NCBI RefSeq assembly: GCF_014898055.3
Contig: NW_023601212.1
Location: forward strand, 40,040,329 to 40,104,328
Reading direction: 5' to 3'
DNA: 64,000 nt
Source: Talpa occidentalis
Lineage: Eukaryota; Chordata; Mammalia; Eulipotyphla; Talpidae
The notes under the pieces are model-generated. The model made no database searches. It was not told the DNA's origin and was given only the letters and a program-made list of their open reading frames with translations. Shown here piece by piece: positions 46,331-56,879 of this stretch. How positions within the stretch are numbered: the stretch's first letter is position 1; each line of letters begins with the position of its first letter. Made by a program: the position numbers and the translations under genes.

Positions 46331-46570
46331 CCTTGGAATGCAAGAAGACAAACCAGTCACACAAGGGGGGGAAATTGCAAGAGTCTTACCAGACTTCACC
46401 TGAGATTTCCTCTTTTCAAGGTTCCCAGGGTTTTCCCCATGGTTTTTCCAGTCCTGCCAATGGAGGCAAGCTTCCTCACCTTTCATGAAGGTCTTTGGAA
46501 CACAATAAGCAAGGTGACAGGCTCTTCTTGACTCAGTCTTCTCGACTCAGCTCAAATTCTACTCTCAGAA
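46270..46570 (-). other. segment shared with ERV-A interior
   Basis: On the minus strand AAAGGTGAGGAAGCTTGCCT and CATTGGCAGGACTGG, with about 200 bp of surrounding text, match 43770-43990 of the ERV-A interior. It stands outside any LTR-A unit here. Confidence 0.6.
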
Positions 46571-46848
46571 GAATTTCAATCGAAGCCTTGTAACAAACAT
46601 GTTTTCAATTTTCTAGTTTAATGAGAAATAAATAAAATTCTCTATTGAGATTATGCAAAGATAGACATATTGTCCTGAGAAGTACAAAGATTGCCTACAA
46701 GGTTTTTTGGGATGAGAAAAGAAAAAAGCATATGTTCCAGTTTGCTCTTAAAAAGGTGCAAATTGCCACTGCTAGGATCATAGCCCAGTTTAAAGACAAG
46801 CTCTCTAGAGATTAAAAAAAAAAAAACATTAAAAACCAATAATTTAGG
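46571..46848. other. unassigned sequence
   Basis: AT-rich, with no recognisable feature except an A-run at about 46815-46828. Confidence 0.3.
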
Positions 46849-46988
46849 GCCTCCCTGGTGATGCAAGGGGTTGAGACACAACCTATGAAGCTATCTGCAA
46901 CCTCTGCAGCATGAGTTCGATGCCCGGCCAGCCAGCGAGCGACACATATGGTGCAGCAGACCTCTCCTGACTAGCCCACTGCTCCCCT
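46849..46988 (+). mobile_element. truncated SINE abutting LTR-A
   Basis: An older-type SINE head and part of the body stop at GCTCCCCT, where LTR-A begins. The missing SINE end does not reappear on the other side of the LTR. Confidence 0.85.
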
Positions 46989-47589
46989 TGTTATAGGACA
47001 GGGAGAGGGGCAGCCCAAACCCCGCAAACCTGCCTATTCTAAATGGGTTCTGCCATCCGCTGCATCAACACAAAACATAGGAGACTTTAATGGGAAGGAA
47101 CTTTAATAAAACTAGGAAACAATACAGGAAAGGCAAAGAATCTAGTTTCTAAATCAAGCACCCAAAGTTACCCATCCCCTTGTGGGTAAAACTCCATCCA
47201 AATGGGATTGGCCCAGAACAAGGCCCCAAAGCCTGCCCCAAGTCTAAAGCATCTTCCCAGGGGGACCCACAGAAAAGGGTCAGAAACAACCAGACAAGCC
47301 CGGAAGGAAAAGAGCAAAATCAAAATCAAGATAAAAGCTGCCATTGTCACCTCCCCACGGGTCTCACCCACATCTGTGTCACCCAGTCCACGACCGAAAG
47401 GCAAGTAGTTTCTTCACGTGTCTCTAGGCTCCATGCGCCTCCTCCAGGTTTCCTTCTGACTCTCCATCCTGCTTCCTTCTTTCGTTAGTCTCCTCTGCAG
47501 CTGCTTCCCTCCCTGCTCAGCTCCATCCTCTGTTTGGGTGGGGCAGGAAACCTGGAACCTCCCCCTTTCCTGGGGACCACCCTGTTTCA
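46989..47589 (-). mobile_element. young LTR-A without target duplication
   Basis: 601 bp, TGAAACAGGGTGG to GTCCTATAACA on the minus strand, with the 58-codon frame open (47344-47168). Flanks are CCCT and ATGG, which do not match. The LTR therefore probably joins two formerly separate loci. Confidence 0.9.
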
Positions 47590-47721
47590 ATGGTAAATTT
47601 AAATATTTAAAAAGCAAGTTACTCTAGCACAAAACATTTTTTCTAAGATATCTCTCTCAGACCTTCAACGCTTTTTTTGCCTTTCTATTTTACACCATTT
47701 TTCCCCAAAGATAGCCATTTT

Positions 47722-48090
47722 ATTTTTGAAAAGTACGGCGCAGTAAAGGCCAAGCTTCCTCAAAGGAAGGGAAAGTTTACTGCTCCCGGGTGGACCTCAC
47801 AGACCCAAGGTGGGGGTCAGTAAAGCCGTGCACATTGTCAGGGGGAGGCAGGCTTTTATAGGGTGAGGAGAGGTCAGGTGGGAAACTGGGTTCCTACAGT
47901 GGGTAAAAGTTTGTAGGGTGGGAAAAGATTTGTGGGGCGGGTGGACGTTCTTTGTCTGAGAAAAGATTTGTAGGGGGATGGGGGAGGCTCATTGTCTGAA
48001 TCCTCTGGGCAGGCTTCCGCATTCCTGTCCCCAGGTGGGCTTCCTGGTGGGTTTTTACATTCCCGCCTCCTGCATGGACCTGTCAATTTT
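47722..48090 (-). mobile_element. LTR-B solo LTR, TSD ATTTT
   Basis: The LTR spans 47727-48085 (359 bp), flanked by ATTTT (47722-47726 and 48086-48090). It is the uninterrupted relative of 39200-40141. The 5-bp duplication distinguishes it from LTR-A. Confidence 0.9.
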
Positions 48091-48140
48091 GACACCAATT
48101 TTTTCTAAGACCTTTAACATATATGTTTTAAATACATTTC

Positions 48141-48412
48141 TTTTTTTTTTTTTAAAGATTTATTAATTTATGCATTCAAGAACTGGGGTGTAAGCCAGAG
48201 ATGCGGGGGTGGGGCGGTTGCTGTGTGTGAGAGGATTCATCAGAGAGAGTAGGGAAGCAGACCAGGCAGATCAACTGAAATACACTGCTGAGGGGACCAG
48301 CGGGCTAAAGAGGAGAGGTCTGCTGCACCATGTAGGCCTGACTAGCAGGGACTCCAACTTGTGTTGCAGTGGCTGGTGATAGCTTGATAGCGCTGTCTTT
48401 AACCACTACTCC
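48141..48412 (-). mobile_element. SINE, older and diverged
   Basis: Antisense copy with poly(T), the GCATTCAAGAACTGGGG tail type and a decayed head ending CTACTCCACC. No clear duplication is visible. Confidence 0.8.
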
Positions 48413-48955
48413 ACCTCACTTTATTTGCATTTAGAGTTAAGACATTCTAGTTCTTAATTTTTAGATTGTAAGAATATTATGGCAAGATTTCATCTATATA
48501 TATTTACACCCATAGGTCCAGAGGAGATCTTTTTCTAGTCTGAGCCCTGAGCAATTTGGGAACAGAGCACCCATTGCCTCAGCAGGAGCACATTTGCACT
48601 TTAAAGCAAGCAGGGAGTATAGAAGCAGGAGACTCCCAAGAGGTCATCCCAGGCACACAAGTCAGGCATGTAGCCCTGAGAAAGTCCATCTGTCATTCCC
48701 TGAAACTTTTAGTTCACAATGAGGCATTGTCCCAACATAAATTTAGCTAATTAACAGGTCAGCCTGAGATTTCCCACTTCAAGACATTATGTAAGAGCTG
48801 TTATGCTATCATTTCTTTGTACTGGATAATTCATACATAAACACATTTTGTTTTGTTTTTTCGGTGAGGTAACAGTAAAGTTTAGTTTTCCTACAATAAG
48901 AAGCAAAAAGCCCCAAAGCTCATTAAGTAGTCAACAAATTTTTATTATAAAACTT
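48413..48955. other. unassigned sequence
   Basis: AT-rich with no recognisable gene or repeat. Confidence 0.3.
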
Positions 48956-49113
48956 AGTAAATCTTTAGTTTTTTGTTTTTTTGGTTTTTTTTTTGTGAGA
49001 CCCTCGTGGTGGCCCGGGAAGGAACCGGCGCTGCAGAAGCTGCGGGTAGCCTCCTCGCAGCCCAGCGCTCAACCACTGAGCCACCAGGGGAGGCCCAGTA
49101 AATCCTTAGTTTT
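48956..49113 (-). mobile_element. short tRNA-head SINE with TSD
   Basis: 48973-49096 is head only: on the minus strand GGCCTCCCCTGGTGGCTCAG to GAGGGTC, then a C/A-rich tail. AGTAAATCTTTAGTTTT (48956-48972) and AGTAAATCCTTAGTTTT (49097-49113) flank it. It is the third member of the short form. Confidence 0.85.
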
Positions 49114-49690
49114 AAAGGAGAAATACACCACCATTTAAATAATGATAAAAAGAACAGATTAAAGATAAAGATACCAATGCAGCTTTAGTTTTTCTTAGGC
49201 TAGGAAATCAAATTACAGGTTACAAATGAAACAATTTTATATACCATAGTTTTGGGTTTTTTTATAGGCAAACACGAGATAGACTGATAAAAGCAACAAA
49301 AATCAGAGAAACTTAACACCATATGCATTTCCTGTACACATGTGAGAGTCTAAGTAACTCCCCCACATGCCTTTGAACACCATCTTGAATTTATTTATTT
49401 ATTTATTTTTTGGGCTAGGACAAGGGAAGGAAAATCAATTAAGGTGTTTACCTGGGGAACAAAGGTACTTCTTTAAGGGGAAGAAATAGTGGGTTAGTCT
49501 TTCTAGAAAAGAACTTTATCAAAAGAAGTTCAGGTATAAACAAAACCACATTTATCTCTATGAACATAGACCAGGCCAATTACTCCTTTTGACAACTCCA
49601 AAAAAATTTTTTTTCAAATTAAACACATTTAAACATATAATAAAAGTACTAACTCCCAACATATAAATTTAAGGCACACATGTTTCAATT
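49114..49690. other. unassigned AT-rich sequence
   Basis: No feature recognised apart from an (ATTT)n run near 49390. Confidence 0.3.
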
Positions 49691-50000
49691 AAACCATTAC
49701 ATTTTGGGGCCTCTCTGGTGGCACAAGGGGTTAAGACGCAACCTATGAAGCTATCAGCAAACTCTGCAGCATGAGTTTGATCCCCAGATGACCAGGGAGT
49801 TACCCACATGGCACAGCAGGCCTCTCCTAACTCACCTGCTGCTCCCCTCAGCAGTGTACTTCGGTCAGTCTGCCTGTTCTGTTCCCTACTCTGTCTCTGA
49901 GGAATCCTCTCACCCTCCCACCTTCCCGCACCTCTGACCTGTACCGCAGCTCTTGTATGCATAAATAAATAAATATTTTTAAAAAACCTTTACATTTTGG
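49691..50000 (+). mobile_element. SINE, older subfamily, with TSD
   Basis: 49708-49983 is flanked by AAACCATTACATTTTGG (49691-49707) and AAACCTTTACATTTTGG (49984-50000). The older-type head (GGTGGCACAAGGGGTTAAG) and an AATAAATATTTTT end are present. Confidence 0.9.
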
Positions 50001-50023
50001 TTTTATTTATTTATATTTTACAT

Positions 50024-50386
50024 CATTGCTCATTTTTTTAATATTTTATTTTATATAATTCTTTCATCATTTTTCATTTTTGTACAATGTATGCATTTTC
50101 ATTTTGGTTATATTCCCCATACAATTGCACCCCCCCTTATTTTGACCCTAATCCTTCCTCTCCCTGCCCCCCCACCCCGTAGTGTATATCTGGTTTATAG
50201 TTGCTTGTTGATTTTGATTTTGACTTTGTATTAATTAGTCTTTTTCCTGGTCCTTTATTTAGGTTTTCTAAGTTCCTGCTATGAGTGAGACCATCCAGTA
50301 TTTTTCTTTTTCTTTCTGACTTATTTCGCTGAGCATGATCCCTTCTAGCTCCATCCATGTTGCTACAAACTGCATTGCTCATTTTT
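50024..50386 (-). mobile_element. short young LINE-1 in older LINE-1, with TSD
   Basis: 50038-50372 is an antisense 3' UTR plus the last ORF2 codons, flanked by CATTGCTCATTTTT (50024-50037 and 50373-50386). The duplicated target belongs to an older antisense L1 3' end that continues on both sides (about 50001-50037 and 50387-50500). Confidence 0.9.
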
Positions 50387-50500
50387 AAATAATGTTTGCT
50401 TTACACATCCCCGCCCCCAGGTGTGGTCCTTGTAGAATTTCCTGCACCAGTGCACCTGTGCACAATCCCCGCAGTCTTCATCTATCAGGAACACTGAGTG

Positions 50501-51168
50501 GAAGGGTATGACATTTTTCTCTTCAACAGGGTAAGACTTGACCTTGTAATGATTTTGCAGCTCAGCTTCCAGTCATGTAAATCAGTCTTTCATTCCCTAA
50601 CATATTGTCTAAACATTGATGCAGTATTAGACACCCTACTATAAATTTATTCAGTTAAAATATATGGATTCACTTCATTGTATAATGCATAGCATAGTAT
50701 TTTTAGTAGCTTCTTTATGACTCAGCTGAGGTTGATAAGTTTAGGTAAATTGCGAGAGAACAGAAGCAACAGACAGACCTACTGTTCTAATCGTCTTTCT
50801 TCTCAGAGATTATGTCTTGATTCTAATTTTTCAATATCCCTCATATCATGCACTTTAGATTCAAGTACCCATTTTAGCACAAATAATTAAAGCATAAAAG
50901 GATTTGGACATAGCAGCAAGAAACAAAGAAGTTCTTTCAGTATTGGTGCTTTAAGTTGTACTAAATAGTGGAAATACATGTGATTAATAATGACATCCTT
51001 GTTCAATGAAGCCCCATCTACATAGAAAAGATACACTCCCAGCCTCCCTATTATAACACATTATTTTTTACTTTCATTCAAACTATTTTTATCTTATATA
51101 CCTAAATGTTTAACACTTGATTATCCTCTCTTTTCCTACAAAAATATGATCCTCAAAGGATGTCTAGT
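50501..51168. other. unassigned sequence
   Basis: No recognisable gene or repeat. Confidence 0.3.
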
Positions 51169-51470
51169 CTCGCCACTGCTTTTCTTTTTTTAAAGATTTA
51201 TTTATTTATTCATACAAGAACTGGGGTACAGACCAAAGGTGCAGGGGGTGAGAGGATTCACCAGATTCAGAGTGGGGAACAGAACAGGCAGACTGACTGA
51301 AATACACTGCTGAGGGGAACAGCAGGTAAGACAGGAAAGGTCTGTTGAGCTTTATGTGGATAGCTCTCTACCTGGCCAGGGATCAAACTCATGCTGCAGA
51401 GGCTGCAGATAGCTTCACAGTGCTGTGTTTAACCCTTTGTGCCACCAGGTAGGCCCTCACCACTGTTTTT
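51169..51470 (-). mobile_element. SINE with TSD
   Basis: 51184-51455 is flanked by CTCGCCACTGCTTTT (51169-51183) and CTCACCACTGTTTTT (51456-51470). Antisense, older subfamily. Confidence 0.88.
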
Positions 51471-52672
51471 CAATATAATACTGGAGGTCCTAGCCAGAGC
51501 AATAAGACAAGAGAAAAACATACAGGAATCCAAATAGGGAAAGAAGTAAAACTCACTATTTACAGACAATATGATAATATACATAGAGAACCCTAAAAAC
51601 TCCACAGAAAACTAATTAAAATAATCAACCAGTTAGTAAATAGCAGGATACAAAAGCAATACCCAAAAATCAGTAGCCTTCCTACATGCAAACAATCAAT
51701 ATGAAAAAGAAGAAATTAAGAAAACCGTCCCATTTACTATTGAAACAAAAAAGCCCAAATACATGGGAATAAACCTAACAAACAGGTGAGTGACATATAC
51801 AAAGAAAATTATAAAACATTGTTAAAATAAATAGCAGAAGACACAATGAAATGGAAAGATATCCCTTACTCATGGATTGGAAGAATCAACATTATCAAAA
51901 TGGCCATACTACCGAAAGCAATCTACATATTCAACACAATCCCAATAAAAATCTCAATGACATTCTTCAAAGAAATAGAACAATTACTGATGAAATTCAT
52001 AAGGAGCCACAAAAAACCTTGAAGAGCCAATGCTCTCCTGATTAAAAAGAAGGAGAATGGAGGTATCACACTCCCAGATTTCAAACTATACTACAAATCA
52101 ATAATAATTAAAACAGTATGGTACCTGAATAAAAACAGACACACAAACCAATGGATTCAAATAGAAAACCCAGAAATAAACCCACAGATTTATGGACAAT
52201 TAATCTTTGACAAAGTAGCAGAGAATATGCAATGGAACAAGCACAGTTTGTTCAATAAATGGTGCTGAGAAAACTAGACCACCACATGCAAAAGAATGAA
52301 ACTAGACTACTACCTACACCATGCACAAAAACCAACTCAAAATGGTTAAAAGAATTGAATATAAGACCTGAAACCATAAAATATCTAGATGAAAACATAG
52401 GTAAAACTGACTACTGACATACCGCTCAGTAACATCTTAAAAGACCCATCCCCAAAGCAAAGAAGGTGAAGGAAAAAATAAACAGCTGGGATTACATGAA
52501 ACTAAAATGCTTATGTACAACAAAAGAAACATCAACCAAAACAAAGAGACACCCTGCTGATTGGGATAAAATTTTTGCACAGCATACAACTGATAAGGGA
52601 CTGATCACAAAGATCTACAAAAAGCTCACACAACTCAATACAAAGTAAACAAACCAGTCAAAAAATGGACAG

Positions 52673-52893
52673 GGCCTCCCTGGTAGCACAAGCCTCTGCA
52701 GCACAAGTTTGATCCCGGCCTGGTAGGGAGATTCCCATATGGCAAGGCAGACCTTTCCTGTCTCGGCCGCTGCTCCCCTCAGCAGTGCATTTCGTCAGTC
52801 TGCCTATTCTGAACCCCACTCTGTCTCTGGTGAGTCCTCTCACCCCCTGCACCTGGCCTGAAACCCAGCTTGTATGCATAAATAAATCTTTTT
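52673..52893 (+). mobile_element. SINE inside L1
   Basis: Flanked by AAAAAATGGACAG and AAAAAATGGGCAG, both L1 text. The copy has a deletion in the head (GCACAAGCCTCTGCAGC joins two separated parts). Confidence 0.85.
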
Positions 52894-53370
52894 AAAAAAT
52901 GGGCAGAAGAGCTAAAAAGACACTTCTCCGAAAGAGGAAAAGCAAATGGCCAACAGGTATATGAAAAAATGTTCAACATCACTTGTAATCAGGAAAATGC
53001 AAATCAAATCCACAATGAGGTACTACCTTACACCAGTGAGAATGGCATATATTAAAAAAGCAGGCAAGAACAAATATTGGTGAGGATGTGGAGAAAAACA
53101 AACTCTCCCACACTGCAGGTGGGAATGCAAACTGGCCCAACCACTATAGAAAGCTGTGTGGAGGTTTCTCAAACTACTAAAAATGTATCTGCTATATGGT
53201 CCAGCAAGTCCACTCCTAGGAATCTACCCAAAGAACACAAAACATTAATTCAAAAGGATACCTGCACCCCTATATTTATTGCAGCATTATTTACAATAAG
53301 TAAGATATAAAAACAACCCAGATGCACAAAAATAGATGACTGGATCAAGAAGATACTACTCAGCAATCAA

Positions 53371-53712
53371 AAAAGATGAACTCGGGCCTCCCCGGTGGCG
53401 CAGCGGTTGAGCGCTGGGTTGCGAAGCTGCCCGCAGCCTCTGCAGCACCGGTTCGATCCCCAGCTGCTCCCCGGCCACCGGAGGAGGGTCCCACATGGCG
53501 CGCAGACCTCTCCTGCCGCCCGCTGCTCCCCTCAGCAGTGTACTTAGGTCCTTCTGCCTGCTCTGCTCCTGGCTCTGGTGAATTCTCTCACCCTCCCGCG
53601 CTTCTGACTGTACCCAGTGCATGTATAAACAAAACAAACAAACAAATAAATAAATAAAAACATGTCTCTATTAAAAAATTTAAAAAAAAAACAAAACAGA
53701 AAAGATGAACTC
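53371..53712 (+). mobile_element. SINE, long-tail variant, inside L1
   Basis: 53384-53699 is flanked by AAAAGATGAACTC (53371-53383 and 53700-53712). It has an intact head with A box GGTGGCGCAGCGG and B box GGTTCGATCC, and the ACATGTCTCTATTAAAAA tail variant. It is among the least diverged SINEs here. Confidence 0.95.
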
Positions 53713-54096
53713 ATACCATTTGCATCAACATGGATGGAGCTAGATGGGATTATGCTCAGTGAAATAAGCCAGAAGGTAAAAGGAAAATATGGGATGGTTT
53801 CACTTATAGGAGGACTATAGGGGAACCAAATTAGGGATCAGGAAAAAATAATAATAAATAAATAAACAAATTTAATTGGCAACTATAAATCAGAGACATT
53901 CTGCAGAGGAAGGGGAGGGAGAAGGATCAGAACAGGGGAGGGATGAGCATAAGGGACTATGGTGATGGTGCACTGGTGAATTTGTGGTGGGAATTTTGCA
54001 GGGACTATACCTGAGAGGAGAAAGCATGCATTGAATACAAATGAACAATGATGTCAAGTAAATATAAATTAGTTAATTAAAAAATATTATTCTCCA

Positions 54097-54355
54097 GGGC
54101 CTCCCTGGTGGCACAGGCAGTTGAGTGCCACACTGTGAAGCTGTCCACAGCCTCTGCAGCGCCAGTTTGATCCAGTCTGGCCGGTGAGGATCCCACATGG
54201 CACTGCAGACCTCTCCTGTCTTGCCCACTGCTCCCCTCAGCAGTATGTTTCAGTTGTCTGCCTGTTCTGCTCCCCGCACATCTGGACTGTACCCCAGTTC
54301 TTGTATAAATAAATAAATCTTTAAATATATATATATATATAAAAATATATATATA
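54097..54355 (+). mobile_element. SINE with (TA)n tail
   Basis: Sense copy with AATAAATAAATCTTTAAA followed by a TA-rich array at 54326-54355. It sits at the A-rich end of the preceding L1. The duplication is not clear. Confidence 0.85.
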
Positions 54356-55244
54356 ATCCTCCATAGCCAGTTTCCTATCTTGCCATGGGTCATGAATGCA
54401 GGATCCCTTAGTCTTGCTAAGGGATCTTGCTAATCAGCAGCTTTCTTGTTGAAAAGACATTGGTAATGATAGCACAAAGCCAATTATATACCTCTGGCAT
54501 ATCTCAGGTATAGTAGGACATGTGTTCCCCTGTTCTGAGATTTATGCAATCCATTCCGGAGTAAGTCACCTCCTTTCTAGATACTTTGGTCACTTTGGGA
54601 GTCAATTGGAAGTGACCATAAAATTTACAGCCAGAGGACTGACACATTATGGAGTCCACTGCAGAGAGGTAATGTTCTGTTTCTAGATGAAACAGGTCAC
54701 CCTTTATCAAAGGTTGGAGCCAAGCATCAGATGTATTAGTCAAAACTCCAAGCAATCATGCTAGTAGCAGAGAAATCTCTGGCCAAGGAATTTGTCAAAT
54801 GGATTTAAATGGTGTTGATTTTCAGGTTGTTCAGCATTTTTTTCTTTTGAAGATGAAATTATGACTCCAAACTCTACTTGTCAGAACAGAAACCATCCAT
54901 TCATTGTTGTTGCCTTATATTTTTTCCTTGAGAGACTATACCTCACTGATTCTATTGCCAGGGACCATGTAGGTGATTTCAAAGTTTTTCTTTTCTGACC
55001 AATGCACCTAAAAATATTATATTGGGTTGTGTACATTTGGATTTCTTGTCCTCATCTTCAAAAAAATTTTCTACCCTCAACACCTATTTGTTATTCGGAA
55101 GACATTTCACAAGGGTTACCTATTAGCATTGTCCTTTGCAAGTGGGATGTAGACCAGAATTAATATCCTACCCAAAATGAGACAGGATGTCAAGACAGAT
55201 GTAGCCACATGAAGAAACTGAATAGAAAAATGTTTACTGTTCAG
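54356..55244. other. unassigned sequence
   Basis: No recognisable gene or repeat. Confidence 0.3.
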
Positions 55245-55554
55245 AGGTACTTTTTTTTCTTTTTTAAAAAAAGATTTATTTATTTGTGCATACAAGAGCT
55301 GGGGTACAGGCCAGAGATGAGGGGGAGAGAGGGTGAGAGGTCTCATCAGAGACAAAGTGGGGAACAGAACAAGCAGACTGACTGAAATAAACTGCTGAGG
55401 GGAGCAGCAGACAAGACAGGAGAGGTCTGCTGCACCATGTGGGTTGCTTCCTGGCCGGCCAGGGTTTGAACTTGTGCTGCAGAGACTGCAGATTTGCTTC
55501 ATAGTGTGGTGCTTAACCCCTGTGTCACCAGGGAGGTCCCTAAAGGTACTTTTT
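55245..55554 (-). mobile_element. SINE with TSD
   Basis: 55256-55543 is flanked by AGGTACTTTTT (55245-55255) and AGGTACTTTT(T) from 55544. Antisense, older subfamily. Confidence 0.9.
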
Positions 55555-56267
55555 GGGGAAAATGGTGCAAAAGTAAGTTGGTTCAGGTGGCTTGTGCAAA
55601 GAATGGGTTGACTCTTTAATGTTTGTAGGGGTAGAGGTTACAGGTTGTAAAGATTAGACCCATTGTCACAAAGCAAAAAGGGACATTCGTCAACCTTTCT
55701 ATGTTATTCACTATAATCTAGCAGGGTGAGCCCATACCTAAAGTCAATTAAGAATCAAATATCAAATTTCAGTCAGGGTCTTTATTGAAATTCACTCCTG
55801 AAGTTTACTAACAAACAATGAGACATTTCATTTAAGTAAATTTGGAAGATGGTGCTAGAAGCAGTGGTTATGGTTGGAGGTGGTATAAAATAGCAGATTT
55901 TGAGGAGTTAAGGAATATGATTTCTAGTTTTAGAGTTTCTGAACTACAAATTGTTAATTACTAGGCTGTGTTGGACTGAATAAAAATGGAGGTAAGCATG
56001 ACCTCCACATGAGGGAGCTGCATTTATTAAAGACTACTGCAGCCCTGTGGTTCAGATTAAAATCCACAAGCAAAACACTGATTTTCAGTTTGGATAATAG
56101 CTTATCACCTGTGGAGCCTGAACCAGCCCCGGCTGGAATTCACACATTGGCTTCCATTTCACTTACACCTCACTCATCATCCTCTCCTGTTGGTGCTATG
56201 CTGTCTCAAATACTAAGCCCATGTTTGAGATGAAGCAACCATCTACCCAATTCCTCCTGTCCTTGCT
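55555..56267. other. unassigned sequence
   Basis: No recognisable gene or repeat. Confidence 0.3.
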
Positions 56268-56560
56268 GATGTGCAGTTTTTTAATATTTATTTTATTTAC
56301 GCATACAAGAACTGGGATATAGGTCAGAGGTGTGGGGGTGGGCGGAGAGAGGATTTGCCAGAGACAGAGTGGGGAGCAGTACAGGCATTTCTACTGAAAT
56401 GCATGATGAGGGTCACAGCAGGCGAGACTGGAGAGGTCTGCTGAGCCTTGTGGGTCAGCTCCCTGGCCGGGGATCGAACTCATGCCACAGTGGCTGGCAA
56501 TAGCTTGATAGTATGAGACTTTAACCCCTGTGCCACCAGGGAAACCTTGACGTGCAGTTT
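56268..56560 (-). mobile_element. SINE with TSD
   Basis: 56281-56547 is flanked by GATGTGCAGTTTT and GACGTGCAGTTTT. Antisense, older subfamily. Confidence 0.88.
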
Positions 56561-56879
56561 TAAGACTTGCCCTTTTGTGACCTCCTGGTGTTCTCATCAA
56601 GCCCACAAGTTTCATTCAAAACGTATTCACCAATTTCAAGAGAAGTTCCTTATTTTTACTCTGACACCTCTGTAAAAGAGATATGCATATCCAGGGATTT
56701 TTTTTTTTTTTTGCCATGTGGTAGTGTTTCCTGTTTGAAAGAGTGTAACTGAATGCCTGCAGCACCCATAGACTTAGGGACAAGGTGGCTTTGTTTGAAA
56801 GGTTGTAAGGAAATGGAATAACTCCAGCTCTTTTTTCCTCCTGCCACCAGCCTCTGTTGCTGACACCTGTGGCTTTGTT

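Larger units (their letters stand above)
51474..54080 (+). mobile_element. LINE-1 ORF2 C-terminal half and 3' UTR, with two nested SINEs
   Basis: Sense L1 text starts in the reverse transcriptase ([12 protein letters not shown] at about 51483-51520, the target region of 5400-5330 in the antisense L1), passes through the ORF2 C-terminus and ends in a 3' UTR with GACATTCTGCAGAGGAAGG and an A-rich tail. It has many frameshifts and stops. SINEs at 52673-52893 and 53384-53699 interrupt it. Confidence 0.88.

Noticed and set aside
53384..53470. tRNA genes at SINE heads
   Set aside because: A and B boxes are present, but the cloverleaf is not complete, the units continue into SINE body, and they have target duplications.
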